From Candidatus Microthrix parvicella Bio17-1 (GTDB lineage Bacteria; Actinomycetota; Acidimicrobiia; Acidimicrobiales; Microtrichaceae), in NCBI RefSeq assembly GCF_000299415.1, contig NZ_AMPG01000002.1, forward strand, positions 983,675 through 1,047,674: a DNA stretch of 64,000 nt. The letters are read 5' to 3'. The position numbers and the translations under genes are program-made. The notes under the pieces are model-generated. The model was given only the letters and a program-made list of their open reading frames with translations, was not told the DNA's origin and did not search any database. Below, one piece after another: positions 52,598-60,515 of the stretch (position 1 is the first letter of the stretch; each line of letters opens with the position of its first letter).

Positions 52598-53650
52598 CTA
52601 GGGCGAGGCCGGCACCCAGGTCGCCTCCAGCCAGCCGTGGGTGCCGCCGACGTCCACCAGCTCGGCGGCCAACGACCGGTCGCCGCCGAACAGCCTGATG
52701 AGGTCGGCGAAGCTGACCGGCTCACCTGCGAGCACGACGGCCAACGGGTAGACCCGCCGCCGCGAAACCGACACCAGCCGTCCTGCGATCGCCACGAGCA
52801 GCGAGGTGTCAGTCACCTCGCACAGCACCACTCCGCCCGGGGCGCAACACCGCACCGTCAGCGGGTCGGGCCGATCGGTCCGGGTGCTTGGAGGAGCCGG
52901 GGCTGTCCCCCACCGGGCTCGGCGAGCCGGCTCGAACGACGCAATGGGCTCCCGCCGCAGGTCGACCGACGCCTGCCACCCGTCGATGGCCGCGGTGATG
53001 TTGGCGATGGTCTCACCATCGCTACCGGTTGGACGGCCGCGGGCCAGGATGACCGTGCCCCACGGCGAGACGGTATCGAGCTGGGCGGGTGTGCCGGCCC
53101 GAAGCGAGGCCGCCATGCCCGGATACAGCACGCTGGCCTCGCCATCGACTTCCAGCGTGGACGAGCCGGTCACCTGGGCAACGATTTGAGGTCCGTCGGC
53201 GTCGAGTGACCTGCTGGCACCCTCCCTGGCGACCGCCACCTCGACCGTGGTTGGGAGCCCGAAGACCCGCTCGGTGGGCTCGGCGATGCGCCGGCCCAAG
53301 CCCTCGTGCCGGGCGAACCCAATCGTCTCAACCCAACCACAATCTGCAATGACATCCCGCCACCCGGTCACGGGTCGTTCAGGAAGGAACGACCCGATCG
53401 TTTCGTCATCTGCCACACTCAGATCGAAGCCGAGTGGCTCACCGCTGATACGGACATCAGAGTCGGGAGTAAACGTCGCACCAAACCCGATCTGGTGCAC
53501 CTGACGTTGCGACTCGTCGAAGCAGGCGGAGGCCGAGTCGGCCAACCACTGCGCATCCTCACTGGGATGGTCGCGAGGCATCGTCAAGGTGAGCTCGCTG
53601 TCGGCCGGCCCGACGTCGGTAACGGCCCGGGGCCGCCTGGACGCCTCCAT
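52598..53650 (-). CDS. Degenerate JmjC/cupin-like protein (module 3)
   Basis: The 350-residue protein shares a layout with the active JmjC protein at 57151. A matching core strand VEVAVAREGA corresponds to ANVYLSGSTA. RSLDADGPQIVAQVTGSS lies where the active protein has AHVDSHDVFMVQLAGSK. LTVRCCAPGGVVLCEV matches VSVRWCAPGGLCVAV near the C-terminus. The first iron His and the distal His are both replaced, so it is very likely inactive. The ATG overlaps the stop of the P4H gene (TAATG), showing coupling. As in module 1, an active and a dead JmjC occur together. Confidence 0.6.
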   Translation of the reverse strand: MEASRRPRAVTDVGPADSELTLTMPRDHPSEDAQWLADSASACFDESQRQVHQIGFGATFTPDSDVRISGEPLGFDLSVADDETIGSFLPERPVTGWRDVIADCGWVETIGFARHEGLGRRIAEPTERVFGLPTTVEVAVAREGASRSLDADGPQIVAQVTGSSTLEVDGEASVLYPGMAASLRAGTPAQLDTVSPWGTVILARGRPTGSDGETIANITAAIDGWQASVDLRREPIASFEPARRARWGTAPAPPSTRTDRPDPLTVRCCAPGGVVLCEVTDTSLLVAIAGRLVSVSRRRVYPLAVVLAGEPVSFADLIRLFGGDRSLAAELVDVGGTHGWLEATWVPASP

Positions 53651-54084
53651 TAACGAAAGCTTGGCCCGTGCATCCAACCGACCAACGCCAACCGCTCCCC
53701 TGCGGTCACCGGTGTCACGCGGTGCCAAAAAAAGCTGGGAAAGATCGTCATCGAGCCCACCTCTCGGTTGGTGGGCCCGAAGCCCTGCACCTCGAGGTCG
53801 CCCCCCTCGTAGCTGTCGGCCTCCGACAGCTGCAACGTGAACGTGAGCTTTCGCAGGGGGCTCGTCGTGGCCGCGTCCGGGTGCCAGCCATAGTGACCCT
53901 GGCCCGGCCGGTACAGCACGAGCACCGGCGGATCGTCGTCGACCACCCCGAAGAGGTCGCAGCGAAAGTGCAGATCGTTGACCGCATTCAGCGTGCCGAC
54001 GATCTTGTCCAAAAACTCCGGCTGAGCTGAGAAGTCGATGCCCAGCACCTGGACATCGCGCACCAGCTCCCCATCCCGCTCCAT
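53650..54084 (-). CDS. Prolyl-4-hydroxylase-type oxygenase, 5' end removed by an IS (module 3)
   Basis: From ATG 54084 the frame encodes 144 residues with the complete P4H core: HYGWHPDAATT with the HxD (His, Asp), TSPLRKLTFTLQLSEADSYE, GGDLEVQGFG, and FPSFFWHRVTPVTAGERLAL with the distal His and the Arg, then GWMHGPSFR. The frame remains open upstream to 54185, where conserved N-terminal sequence FTVAAAEFSSSEECAALRDS continues until the IS end at 54192. The missing first ten codons are on the other side of the element (55821-55851). The reconstructed protein is 188 residues, close to the 198 of the module 1 enzyme. The residual gene may or may not be expressed. Confidence 0.75.
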   Translation of the reverse strand: MERDGELVRDVQVLGIDFSAQPEFLDKIVGTLNAVNDLHFRCDLFGVVDDDPPVLVLYRPGQGHYGWHPDAATTSPLRKLTFTLQLSEADSYEGGDLEVQGFGPTNREVGSMTIFPSFFWHRVTPVTAGERLALVGWMHGPSFR

Positions 54085-54185
54085 CGTGACCGGTTCGAAC
54101 GCGTCGACGTCGATCGAGTCTCGAAGCGCGGCGCACTCCTCTGACGAGGAGAACTCGGCGGCGGCGACGGTGAAAGCACCCGGAT

Positions 54186-54191
54186 TACCTA
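54186..54191 (-). repeat. Target-site duplication TACCTA, left copy
   Basis: TACCTA borders the left inverted repeat of the element and recurs at 55821-55826. Confidence 0.75.
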
Positions 54192-54325
54192 CTTGCCCCT
54201 GAAATAGTGGTTGGGTTGGCCGGTTTGAGCGGTGAACTGCCCTCGTGGTGAGGGGTGTTCGGGTTGGTAGGCGCGGCCGGTCAGAGCGGCGTGGATGATG
54301 TTCGGGGTCGTGACCTTGGGGTGGG

Positions 54326-55693
54326 TCAGTGGGTGAGGCCGGCGATCTTGACCAGGTTGTGGGACAGGACGCCCCATCCGCACCAGATCCGTGCGCCTTC
54401 GAGTCCGCGGTTGCGGGCTCGTTCCCAACCGTGTTGCCGTTTCAGGGTGGCTATGCGCCCTTCGGAACCGGTGCGCCACTTGACCAACTCGACGAACCGG
54501 TCCTCGGATTGGGCGTCGCGGCGCGCAGTGCCGGGTTGACCTTTGCGGGGAATCGCCACCAGGTCGACACCGAGATCTTCGAGCTGGGTGTCGACCGATG
54601 CGAGGCCGTAACCGCGGTCTGCTGTGACAGCATCAGGAGTTGCTCCGACCGCTGCGATGATCCTCTCGATCGCCGGTCCGAGGCGGGGGCCGTCGGGTGG
54701 GATCCCCGCTTCGAGTTCGTAGTCCAACACGATCCCGTCTGGGTTGTCGGTGACTTGGCCGGTGTAACCAAACTGGGTCGGCTTCGCAAGGGATCCTTTC
54801 CGGATCGGGCGTGCGTCACCGTCGAAGAGCGACACCCGTCGTGTCTTCGACTCCGGCATGACTCCAGCGAGCCGGAGCCGTGTCTGAGCGATGATCTGTT
54901 CGACCGCGTCGATGAGATGTTCGAGATCGGCGAGCATTGAGCGCAGACGTCGCACCGGCCGATCCTCGACTCGTTTGGCGTTCTTCAGGACCCGTTTGGC
55001 CTGTGCCACCACCGATTCGGCCAGATCGGCCAGCTCGCCGGTGACCGCCAACACCTCGCCTTTGGCTTCGGCTGTGCGCTTGCGGAGCTTGGAGGCAACC
55101 CGGTGTGCGTGACGTCGGGCGGCTTCGGTCGGGTCATCAAAGGCGGTCCGTGGTGCCACCCCGACGTCTCGGATCCGGCCCACCAGCCGTGCCAGCGATG
55201 CACAGCCTTTGGTCAGCATCCCCGAATCGGTTGGGTACTTGATGTCGGCCGGCACGACGGTGGTGTCGGCCCGCAACCAGCACACATCTACGACTCCTGC
55301 CTCGACGGCCTTCCCGACCAAAGCAACGTTCAGTTCTTCGATCGTGGACGGACCGATCCGTTTGGTGATCTTCATCAACGTGGACGGGTGAGGTGCCCGC
55401 TGCCCGAGCGGGATCCGACAGAATCGAAGCCAGCTCAACGAGTCCGACACCTCAGCGCACAACGTCTCGAACCCGAGCCGATACCGGTATTTCAAGAACA
55501 TCAACCGCAAGAACGTCTCCATCGGGATCGACGGTCGACCAAAGTCCGGGTCGAACCACCCACGGAACGGCTCAAAGAACCTCGGGTCGTCCAACAGGCG
55601 ATCAACCGAGACCAGTTCCGGGGCCATCACCAAAGCCTCCGGTGGCAACATCGATTCCCACAACGTCGGCTGAGGACATACGGTACGTAACAC
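54326..55693 (-). CDS. DDE transposase of ISNCY/IS1182 type
   Basis: The product is about 455 residues from the GTG at 55693. The N-terminal DUF772-like part contains FDPDFGRPSIPMETFLRLM and LGFETLCAEVSDSLSWLRFC. The DDE core has LRADTTVVPADIKYPTD (first Asp), VTADRGYGLASV (second Asp), and the late SEGRIATLKRQHGWERARNR with the catalytic Glu region. Between them is a long coiled-coil-like insert rich in Arg/Lys/Glu (about residues 190-260). A longer reading to ATG 55795 would include the hairpin. The GTG fits the usual N-terminus (LRTVCPQPTLW) and has GGAG upstream. Confidence 0.85.
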   Translation of the reverse strand: MLRTVCPQPTLWESMLPPEALVMAPELVSVDRLLDDPRFFEPFRGWFDPDFGRPSIPMETFLRLMFLKYRYRLGFETLCAEVSDSLSWLRFCRIPLGQRAPHPSTLMKITKRIGPSTIEELNVALVGKAVEAGVVDVCWLRADTTVVPADIKYPTDSGMLTKGCASLARLVGRIRDVGVAPRTAFDDPTEAARRHAHRVASKLRKRTAEAKGEVLAVTGELADLAESVVAQAKRVLKNAKRVEDRPVRRLRSMLADLEHLIDAVEQIIAQTRLRLAGVMPESKTRRVSLFDGDARPIRKGSLAKPTQFGYTGQVTDNPDGIVLDYELEAGIPPDGPRLGPAIERIIAAVGATPDAVTADRGYGLASVDTQLEDLGVDLVAIPRKGQPGTARRDAQSEDRFVELVKWRTGSEGRIATLKRQHGWERARNRGLEGARIWCGWGVLSHNLVKIAGLTH

Positions 55694-55749
55694 GATGATG
55701 GCTCCGATCTTCAGGGCTTCACTTCTGTGATCGGAGCCATCATCGCGTG
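55691..55749 (-). promoter_or_regulatory. Hairpin sequestering the transposase start (fold-back control)
   Basis: CACGATGATGGCTCCGATC (55691-55709) is complementary to GATCGGAGCCATCATCG at 55729-55745, with a 19-base loop. In mRNA read from outside the element, the stem would bury both the GGAG ribosome site and the GTG start of the transposase. A comparable arrangement inhibits read-through expression in other insertion sequences. Confidence 0.55.
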
Positions 55750-55820
55750 TCGGATTCCCGCACGCGAATCGACCCACCCCAACACTGAACGACATATCTC
55801 ACGACTATTTCAGGGGCAAG

Positions 55821-55851
55821 TACCTAACGGACGGCAGATGCGGTCGACCAT
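55821..55851 (-). pseudogene. First codons of the interrupted P4H gene
   Basis: ATG at 55851 reads M-V-D-R-I-C-R-P-L-G up to the IS end, including the TACCTA copy, and joins in frame to 54185. It lies 79 bases after the stop of the pseudo-kinase gene. Confidence 0.7.
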
Positions 55852-55929
55852 CAAAACATCGTAGACCGTTCAACAGGTGTCCCGAGCGGTTCGGTTATCA
55901 CCGGGCACCGCCGCTGCCGGGGATCATCG

Positions 55930-56631
55930 CTATGCCAAATGGTGCTTGATCCAGTCTGCGATCTCGCCGTCATCCTGGCTGACGAACGACGTGGCCTCGG
56001 CCGCGATCCGAACCAAACAATCGAAGGAGTCGTGAACGTCGAGCCCATCCTTGAGCTGAAGGTGCCGCTGGCACAGCGCCGCACACAGGCGAGCCTCGCT
56101 GGCCTCCCCCAGCCCGGCAAAGATCACGGCGCCGATCTGCGGCTCGGCCACCACCGGCGGTTGAGCGATCTGGGGCTGCAGCGGCCCCCTGAGCAGGGCG
56201 CGGCCCGTGTGGAGATCGACCTCGGTGATCATCGAGTCGACCATGCTCCAACCCGCTCGGTCGAGGGCGCGCATCACCCGGATCGAGTCGGCGACCGGCG
56301 CTTGGATCAAGACTACCTGCCCAGACCGCACCGCTACCCGAAAATCGAGGAAGGTCCGGATGCGGGAGGGATCGGGCAGCAACGGCGACAGCAACCCGAG
56401 CAGACGACGCTCGACCTCTTCGCGGGAGCGTGCGCGGGCCAGGCGCACGCCGGTGAGGTCGAAGAGGTCAAACGACGTCGGTCCGAAGCCGCGGAGGGTC
56501 TTGTTGGTGACGATCGACATGCCGAGCGCCCGGTAGCTCGGCGTCAGATGTGGGGCCAACACGGTGCGCAGCCGCTCGTAGAGGAGGTCGTCGTCGACCG
56601 CCACCGCAATGCGGTGGAACGGGATGTCCAA
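55930..56631 (-). CDS. Degenerate HprK-like domain, second half of a split PqqD-pseudokinase gene (module 3)
   Basis: The 233-residue reading from a TTG aligns with the HprK-like kinase at 58487. IPFHRIAVAVDDDLLYERLR matches the N-terminal strand, and SGQVVLIQAPVADSIRVMRA lies opposite ALALMAPSGTGKSTLTG, keeping the AP but losing Gly-Lys-Ser. AGWSMVDSMITEVD matches RGWEYLSDELARIE. It is therefore catalytically impaired. The frame stays open upstream without a good start until a single TGA at 56674, beyond which the PqqD gene is in the same frame. This strongly suggests one ancestral fused gene like that at 35882. Confidence 0.6.
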   Translation of the reverse strand: MDIPFHRIAVAVDDDLLYERLRTVLAPHLTPSYRALGMSIVTNKTLRGFGPTSFDLFDLTGVRLARARSREEVERRLLGLLSPLLPDPSRIRTFLDFRVAVRSGQVVLIQAPVADSIRVMRALDRAGWSMVDSMITEVDLHTGRALLRGPLQPQIAQPPVVAEPQIGAVIFAGLGEASEARLCAALCQRHLQLKDGLDVHDSFDCLVRIAAEATSFVSQDDGEIADWIKHHLA

Positions 56632-56673
56632 GTCAAGGAAGCGCGCCTCACCGAGGCGCAGGCGTTTGCCCAG

Positions 56674-57120
56674 TCAAGTATCGACCGGTGGCAGCGGCCG
56701 CCCGTCGGGGGCGAAGGTGCCGGTGGGCTCCACCTCGTTGGGTGGCGGCCCCGCGCTTGTGACGCCGAGAGGCGGGGTTTCGGCCGACGTTCCGTCGGCC
56801 GGTTCCAGCACCCCGAGGTGCACAAACTGGTTGTACGCATTTGGGATGTAACGGGCCACTTCGGCCGGCGGGATCCGGTTGGTCTGTGAGACCGAGTCGA
56901 TGATCGACCGCACCGGGGTGACGCCGTCGACCGCGGCCAGCAGCATGCCTGCGGCAGCATTCATTTGCGCCGACTCCCCGTTGGGCCGAAGAACGACCGC
57001 CTCATCGGCGAGCAACGCCAGCCGGGTTCCCGTCGTGCGTCGTGGGATCACATCGAGGTCCCACGGCATCAGCAACAGGTCCTCGACCGCCTTCCAGTCA
57101 CTGATAGTGGAGCTGTCCAT
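56674..57120 (-). CDS. PqqD-like protein, first half of a split PqqD-pseudokinase gene (module 3)
   Basis: The 148-residue product has a PqqD-like domain at about residues 25-110. Strands are in GTRLALLADEAVVLRPNGES, then NAAAGMLLAAVDGVTPVRSI, and a C-terminal helix region EVARYIPNAYNQFVHLGVLE. PqqD folds recognise leader peptides in peptide-modification pathways. The ATG has a GAAGG-like site upstream and follows the JmjC stop by 30 bases. The last 38 residues are Pro/Gly-rich and look like the linker to the pseudo-kinase half, which continues in the same frame after a single TGA. Confidence 0.6.
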   Translation of the reverse strand: MDSSTISDWKAVEDLLLMPWDLDVIPRRTTGTRLALLADEAVVLRPNGESAQMNAAAGMLLAAVDGVTPVRSIIDSVSQTNRIPPAEVARYIPNAYNQFVHLGVLEPADGTSAETPPLGVTSAGPPPNEVEPTGTFAPDGRPLPPVDT

Positions 57121-57150
57121 CGCCTGCCTTCGTGAGATGGGTTCGCAAGA

Positions 57151-58500
57151 CTATTCCAGGAACTCGACTGGCTCCACCAGGCCGAGACGGCTCAACATCG
57201 CCACCGCCCGCTCCCCAGCAGCGAGGCCGGCCCAGGACCCGCTGGTCACCTGGTCGCCTTCGAGCAGACCAGCCAGTGGCTCGATGTCGGCCGGGCCGAT
57301 GGTGAACACGTGACCGGCGGCGCCAACGGTCAACCGGGCTGCCGAAGACCCGCCGTCACCTGTCGCCGGGCCGTCGTGATCGACCGCCACGCAGAGCCCT
57401 CCCGGGGCGCACCATCTCACCGAGACCGCCGCAGGACGAGCCATGGCGAGTCGCACCGCCCCCACCGATGCGCTGCGAACGACCGGAAGACCAAACCGGT
57501 ACCGGGCCAAGGCCCGCTCCACCGAGGTTGGGTCGAGGTGGTGAAGCGCCCGTTCGGTGCAGTCGTTGGTGATCGCGTCGTTGAACGACGCGGCACCGCA
57601 GGCGAGCGCCGCCGGCACGTCGGCCCGAAACCCTTTGGGCAGGTCCACGCCGATCCAGGTGGCCACGTCGGCCCATGCCGGTCGCCGGGCGCCGACCGAC
57701 ACGTGAACCGACAGGCTGCCGTTGGGGATGGGACGATGCACCGTGCCCCGGGGCAGGTGCAGCCCATCGCCGGCTTCGAGGGTCCCGGCCCAGTCGATCC
57801 GGCCGAGGTCGCGATCTCCCCCGCTCCCCGGCTGGGGCACGTGGAGGCTCCGACCGCACTCCCAGCCTTTCGAACCGGCGAGCTGCACCATGAAGACGTC
57901 GTGGGAATCGACGTGGGCGCGAAGCCCGGGCGCCGTCGATCCGCTGAGGTACACGTTGGCGTTCGGGAGGGTGGCGAGGGCGAAGGACACCTGCCGACAG
58001 AGGTCGTCGACCTGCGGCAGGCGTGGCTGGACCCCGTTGATCCTGATCGTGAGCCCCGCAGCGAGCGCTTCCTCCAGCCTGGCCGAGTCGATCTGGGCGC
58101 CGACCAACGTCGACGGATCCGATGCGAAGATGGCGTCGATCGCCTGTTGGGAGCCATCATAAAACCCCTCGGTTCGACCGATCAGATCCTGGCCCGACAG
58201 CACCTCGTCGATGCCGGCCATCGTCGCCGCGAGGTCGATCCCCACCTGGCGATGGTGAGACGGCAGGCCGTGACCGGCATCGACGGTGGCGGTGTCGAGG
58301 CCCGGAAAGTACCGGGCGATCTGCTCCAACGAACGACGATGGCGCCGTGCCTGGGCTCGGGCCAAACGCTGTTCGCCCTCGTCGGCCTGTCCGGTGACCT
58401 CCCCGGTGTGCCCCAGCGGGCGGACGACGACGCTCCTAACGTCGCTCAGTTCCACGGCAAGACGCCCTGCCAGTGCCCGGCGGGGCTCAACGCAAGCCAC
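57151..58500 (-). CDS. JmjC/cupin-type 2OG-Fe(II) oxygenase (module 3)
   Basis: The protein of up to 449 residues belongs to the bacterial JmjC cupin_4 type. NVYLSGSTAPGLRAHVDSHD gives the HxD iron ligands (His-Val-Asp), VQLAGSKGWECG the lysine region, and GLHLPRGTVHRPIPNG the second iron His. The C-terminal part has a WCAPGG-containing strand segment shared with the degenerate protein at 52598. The GTG at 58500 overlaps the kinase stop by 14 bases; GTG 58455 is also possible. The likely role is hydroxylation of the secreted protein encoded at the head of this operon (59715), by analogy with module 1. Confidence 0.73.
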   Translation of the reverse strand: MACVEPRRALAGRLAVELSDVRSVVVRPLGHTGEVTGQADEGEQRLARAQARRHRRSLEQIARYFPGLDTATVDAGHGLPSHHRQVGIDLAATMAGIDEVLSGQDLIGRTEGFYDGSQQAIDAIFASDPSTLVGAQIDSARLEEALAAGLTIRINGVQPRLPQVDDLCRQVSFALATLPNANVYLSGSTAPGLRAHVDSHDVFMVQLAGSKGWECGRSLHVPQPGSGGDRDLGRIDWAGTLEAGDGLHLPRGTVHRPIPNGSLSVHVSVGARRPAWADVATWIGVDLPKGFRADVPAALACGAASFNDAITNDCTERALHHLDPTSVERALARYRFGLPVVRSASVGAVRLAMARPAAVSVRWCAPGGLCVAVDHDGPATGDGGSSAARLTVGAAGHVFTIGPADIEPLAGLLEGDQVTSGSWAGLAAGERAVAMLSRLGLVEPVEFLE

Positions 58501-59692
58501 CGATCAGTGACCCGGACAGATTCAGCATCCCTGCGAGCTCGGCGCCACGAAAGAACTCGATCGCCGACGGGGTGGGCACGTTGCCCTCGCAGGCCAGCCG
58601 CTGGACGGTGCTGCGGCCGTCGGCTCGGTCGAGCAGGCGAAGCGCCCACGTTTGCGTCACCAGGTATCCGCGCTCGGCGCGATCGAAGAGGAGCATGGTG
58701 CCGTCGTCGAACTCGATCGCCGTCGCTGACGGCGCCCTGAGCGGGAACGACATCGCGCCGTGAGCCATCCTCGAGTCGACCGCCCGGTCGTCGCTCACCG
58801 GCGAAAACTCAACGTCGGTGCCCGCGATCGGTGCGGGCTCTCGATCCAGCCATTCGGTCAGCGCGCCTTCGGTGCCGGCCAGGTCGCCGATGTCCACGCG
58901 TGCCATCGGCACGGTTGCCACCAACCGTCGGACCTTGTCCAGCGCGTCGCCCGCCTCGAAGAAGTTGGTCTGGTTGGCGAGGAGCGCCGCCGCACGGTCA
59001 GCGCCTGTCATCGCCGACGCGCGTGGGACGCTCCCGTCGGCGTCGGCTCGGCTGAGCACGGCGATCGCCCCGAGCCGACATGCGGTGGTGCTGGTGGTGC
59101 CGCCCAAATGCTCCGCGCTGTAGGCACCCCATCGCTGGGTCCCAGACACCTCCGATCCATCCTCGCCAGTGTCGATCACCGCGCTCCGACCACGCTCGGC
59201 CTCGATCATGCTCAGCGAGGCGACGCTGAGGTTCATCGGCTTCGGGAACGCCCGCACTCGGGCGCCCCCGGGTTCGATCCTGGCCAGCTCGTCGGAGAGG
59301 TATTCCCATCCCCTGCTCACCAGATAGCCGGTGAGGGTGGACTTGCCGGTGCCCGAGGGGGCCATCAGGGCGAGCGCGGTGCCGTTGAGCGCCACGCACC
59401 CGGCGTGCAGCGTCCACTCATCGCTGCGGCTGAGCACTGTCAGCCGGTTGCACAACACCCGAACGCTTTCGGCGACCGCCGCCGGCGAGGCGGTCCGCAA
59501 CAACTCCCGCTCGATGCCCCCCTCGACCAGGTGGCCGCCCTCGACCCGCGTGACGACGACGTCGTAGCGTTCGGTGAGGGCGACGGTGCGCTCGACCGTT
59601 GGGTCGACGGCCAGGGCATCGCACACCGCTTCGGGCGCCAGCACGTCGAAACGGACATCGCCGTAGTGGATGGCGACTGACTTGCGCTCCAC
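58487..59692 (-). CDS. HprK-like kinase with C-terminal PqqD-like domain (module 3)
   Basis: The 401-residue protein has an N-terminal strand-rich part (VAIHYGDVRFDVLAPEAV) and a P-loop domain with Walker A APSGTGKST (111-119) preceded by LHAGCVALNGT. GWEYLSDELARIE (Asp134) resembles the HPr kinase active-site region. Residues about 315-401 (IEFDDGTMLLFDRAERGYL, then a helical end) look like a PqqD domain. Kinase and recognition domain are thus fused here, whereas in module 1 they are on different proteins. It starts at GTG 59692, 22 bases after the precursor gene. The phospho-acceptor is unknown. Confidence 0.72.
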   Translation of the reverse strand: MERKSVAIHYGDVRFDVLAPEAVCDALAVDPTVERTVALTERYDVVVTRVEGGHLVEGGIERELLRTASPAAVAESVRVLCNRLTVLSRSDEWTLHAGCVALNGTALALMAPSGTGKSTLTGYLVSRGWEYLSDELARIEPGGARVRAFPKPMNLSVASLSMIEAERGRSAVIDTGEDGSEVSGTQRWGAYSAEHLGGTTSTTACRLGAIAVLSRADADGSVPRASAMTGADRAAALLANQTNFFEAGDALDKVRRLVATVPMARVDIGDLAGTEGALTEWLDREPAPIAGTDVEFSPVSDDRAVDSRMAHGAMSFPLRAPSATAIEFDDGTMLLFDRAERGYLVTQTWALRLLDRADGRSTVQRLACEGNVPTPSAIEFFRGAELAGMLNLSGSLIGGLR

Positions 59693-59714
59693 GTGATCGG
59701 CCTCGATGGAAGCC

Positions 59715-60362
59715 TTACGCCTCGGCCTCGTAGCTGCCGGTGACGGTGACCGTGCAGTTGACGGTGACCTGGCCGCTGGCCGAGCCGCTGAGCGCTGCGC
59801 TGCACCCCCCGGCGCCAGTCCGCCAGCACGCGTTGTCGTTGGCGATGCCGAGCGGGGGGCATGACAACACGTCCATCAACGTCACGTTGCAGGCGACGGA
59901 GGTGACCACCGAGTCGGAGCACACCGTGGTGCTGGGCGGAGGCGCCCATGTAGCGCTCGGGACACCGGCGACCGACGCCACCGTATGGAGGCACGGGTTA
60001 TCGATGTTTCCCTGTGGCTGTTTGGCCGAAACGTTGATCGTGGCCGTTCCGCCGGCGACGGCGACCGGCACCACGTTTGGGCCCATGGTGTCGCCCTTCC
60101 ATGCGGCAGGATCGGAGCAGCCCCCGCTGTCGGAGCTGAACGGCCCGAAGATGGTGTTGGCCGACGCAGTGCCGCTGACGTTCACCGTGTTGGTCGCCGA
60201 GCAGGCCGCGGCGCCCGCTGGTGACACCCCCATGCCGGTGATCACCGGGACGGTCCAGGCTCCGGCGACGACTGCCGCTGCGGTGCCGCCCTTTCGCAGT
60301 GCGTCACGGCGGCTCTGAATCTGCTCGCCCGTCGTTTCAACCGACGTCTCTTCGGTGTTCAC
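59715..60362 (-). CDS. Secreted candidate substrate with twin-arginine-like signal (module 3)
   Basis: The 215-residue protein starts at a GTG with GAGGAG six bases upstream. QSRRDALRKGGTAAAVVAGA is a twin-arginine-like signal (Arg18-Arg19), with a hydrophobic segment and an AGAA cleavage-like site near residue 52. The mature part is Ser/Thr/Val/Ala-rich, beta-type, with nine cysteines. It has no enzymatic motif. It resembles the module 1 protein at 38482 in signal layout and operon position, not obviously in mature sequence. As the first gene of an operon with kinase, oxygenase and PqqD genes, it is the probable protein substrate. Its promoter lies in the 150-base divergent region. Confidence 0.6.
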   Translation of the reverse strand: MNTEETSVETTGEQIQSRRDALRKGGTAAAVVAGAWTVPVITGMGVSPAGAAACSATNTVNVSGTASANTIFGPFSSDSGGCSDPAAWKGDTMGPNVVPVAVAGGTATINVSAKQPQGNIDNPCLHTVASVAGVPSATWAPPPSTTVCSDSVVTSVACNVTLMDVLSCPPLGIANDNACWRTGAGGCSAALSGSASGQVTVNCTVTVTGSYEAEA

Positions 60363-60460
60363 TTCGTTCTCCTCATATCGCGAACCGCTGGAGGTTCGAC
60401 CCATCTGCGAAGCGACGGACCATATCTCATTCACGGCAACAGCGTGAACGATCTCACCGT

Positions 60461-60488
60461 ATGACCGTCGAACGCGACGGTCTACCAT
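60461..60488 (+). promoter_or_regulatory. Promoter with palindromic operator for the sulfotransferase gene
   Basis: ATGACC (60461-60466) and TACCAT (60483-60488) are spaced by 16 bases. The perfect inverted repeat GACCGTCG-AACG-CGACGGTC (60463-60482) fills the spacer between them, the classic place for a repressor. Confidence 0.4.
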
Positions 60489-60515
60489 CGGTGATTGAAG
60501 CGATGGGAGGCCCAG

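Larger units (their letters stand above)
54192..55820 (-). mobile_element. ISNCY/IS1182-like insertion sequence
   Basis: The element is 1629 bp with perfect 17-bp terminal inverted repeats, CTTGCCCCTGAAATAGT at 54192-54208 and its complement at 55804-55820. It is flanked by a TACCTA duplication. It contains one transposase gene on the minus strand with a hairpin over its start. Its removal restores the P4H reading frame exactly. Confidence 0.9.

Noticed and set aside
56674-56676. TGA as a selenocysteine codon in the split PqqD-pseudokinase gene
   Set aside because: No cysteine or selenocysteine-like active site is expected at this linker position and no SECIS-like hairpin was evident; a nonsense mutation is simpler.
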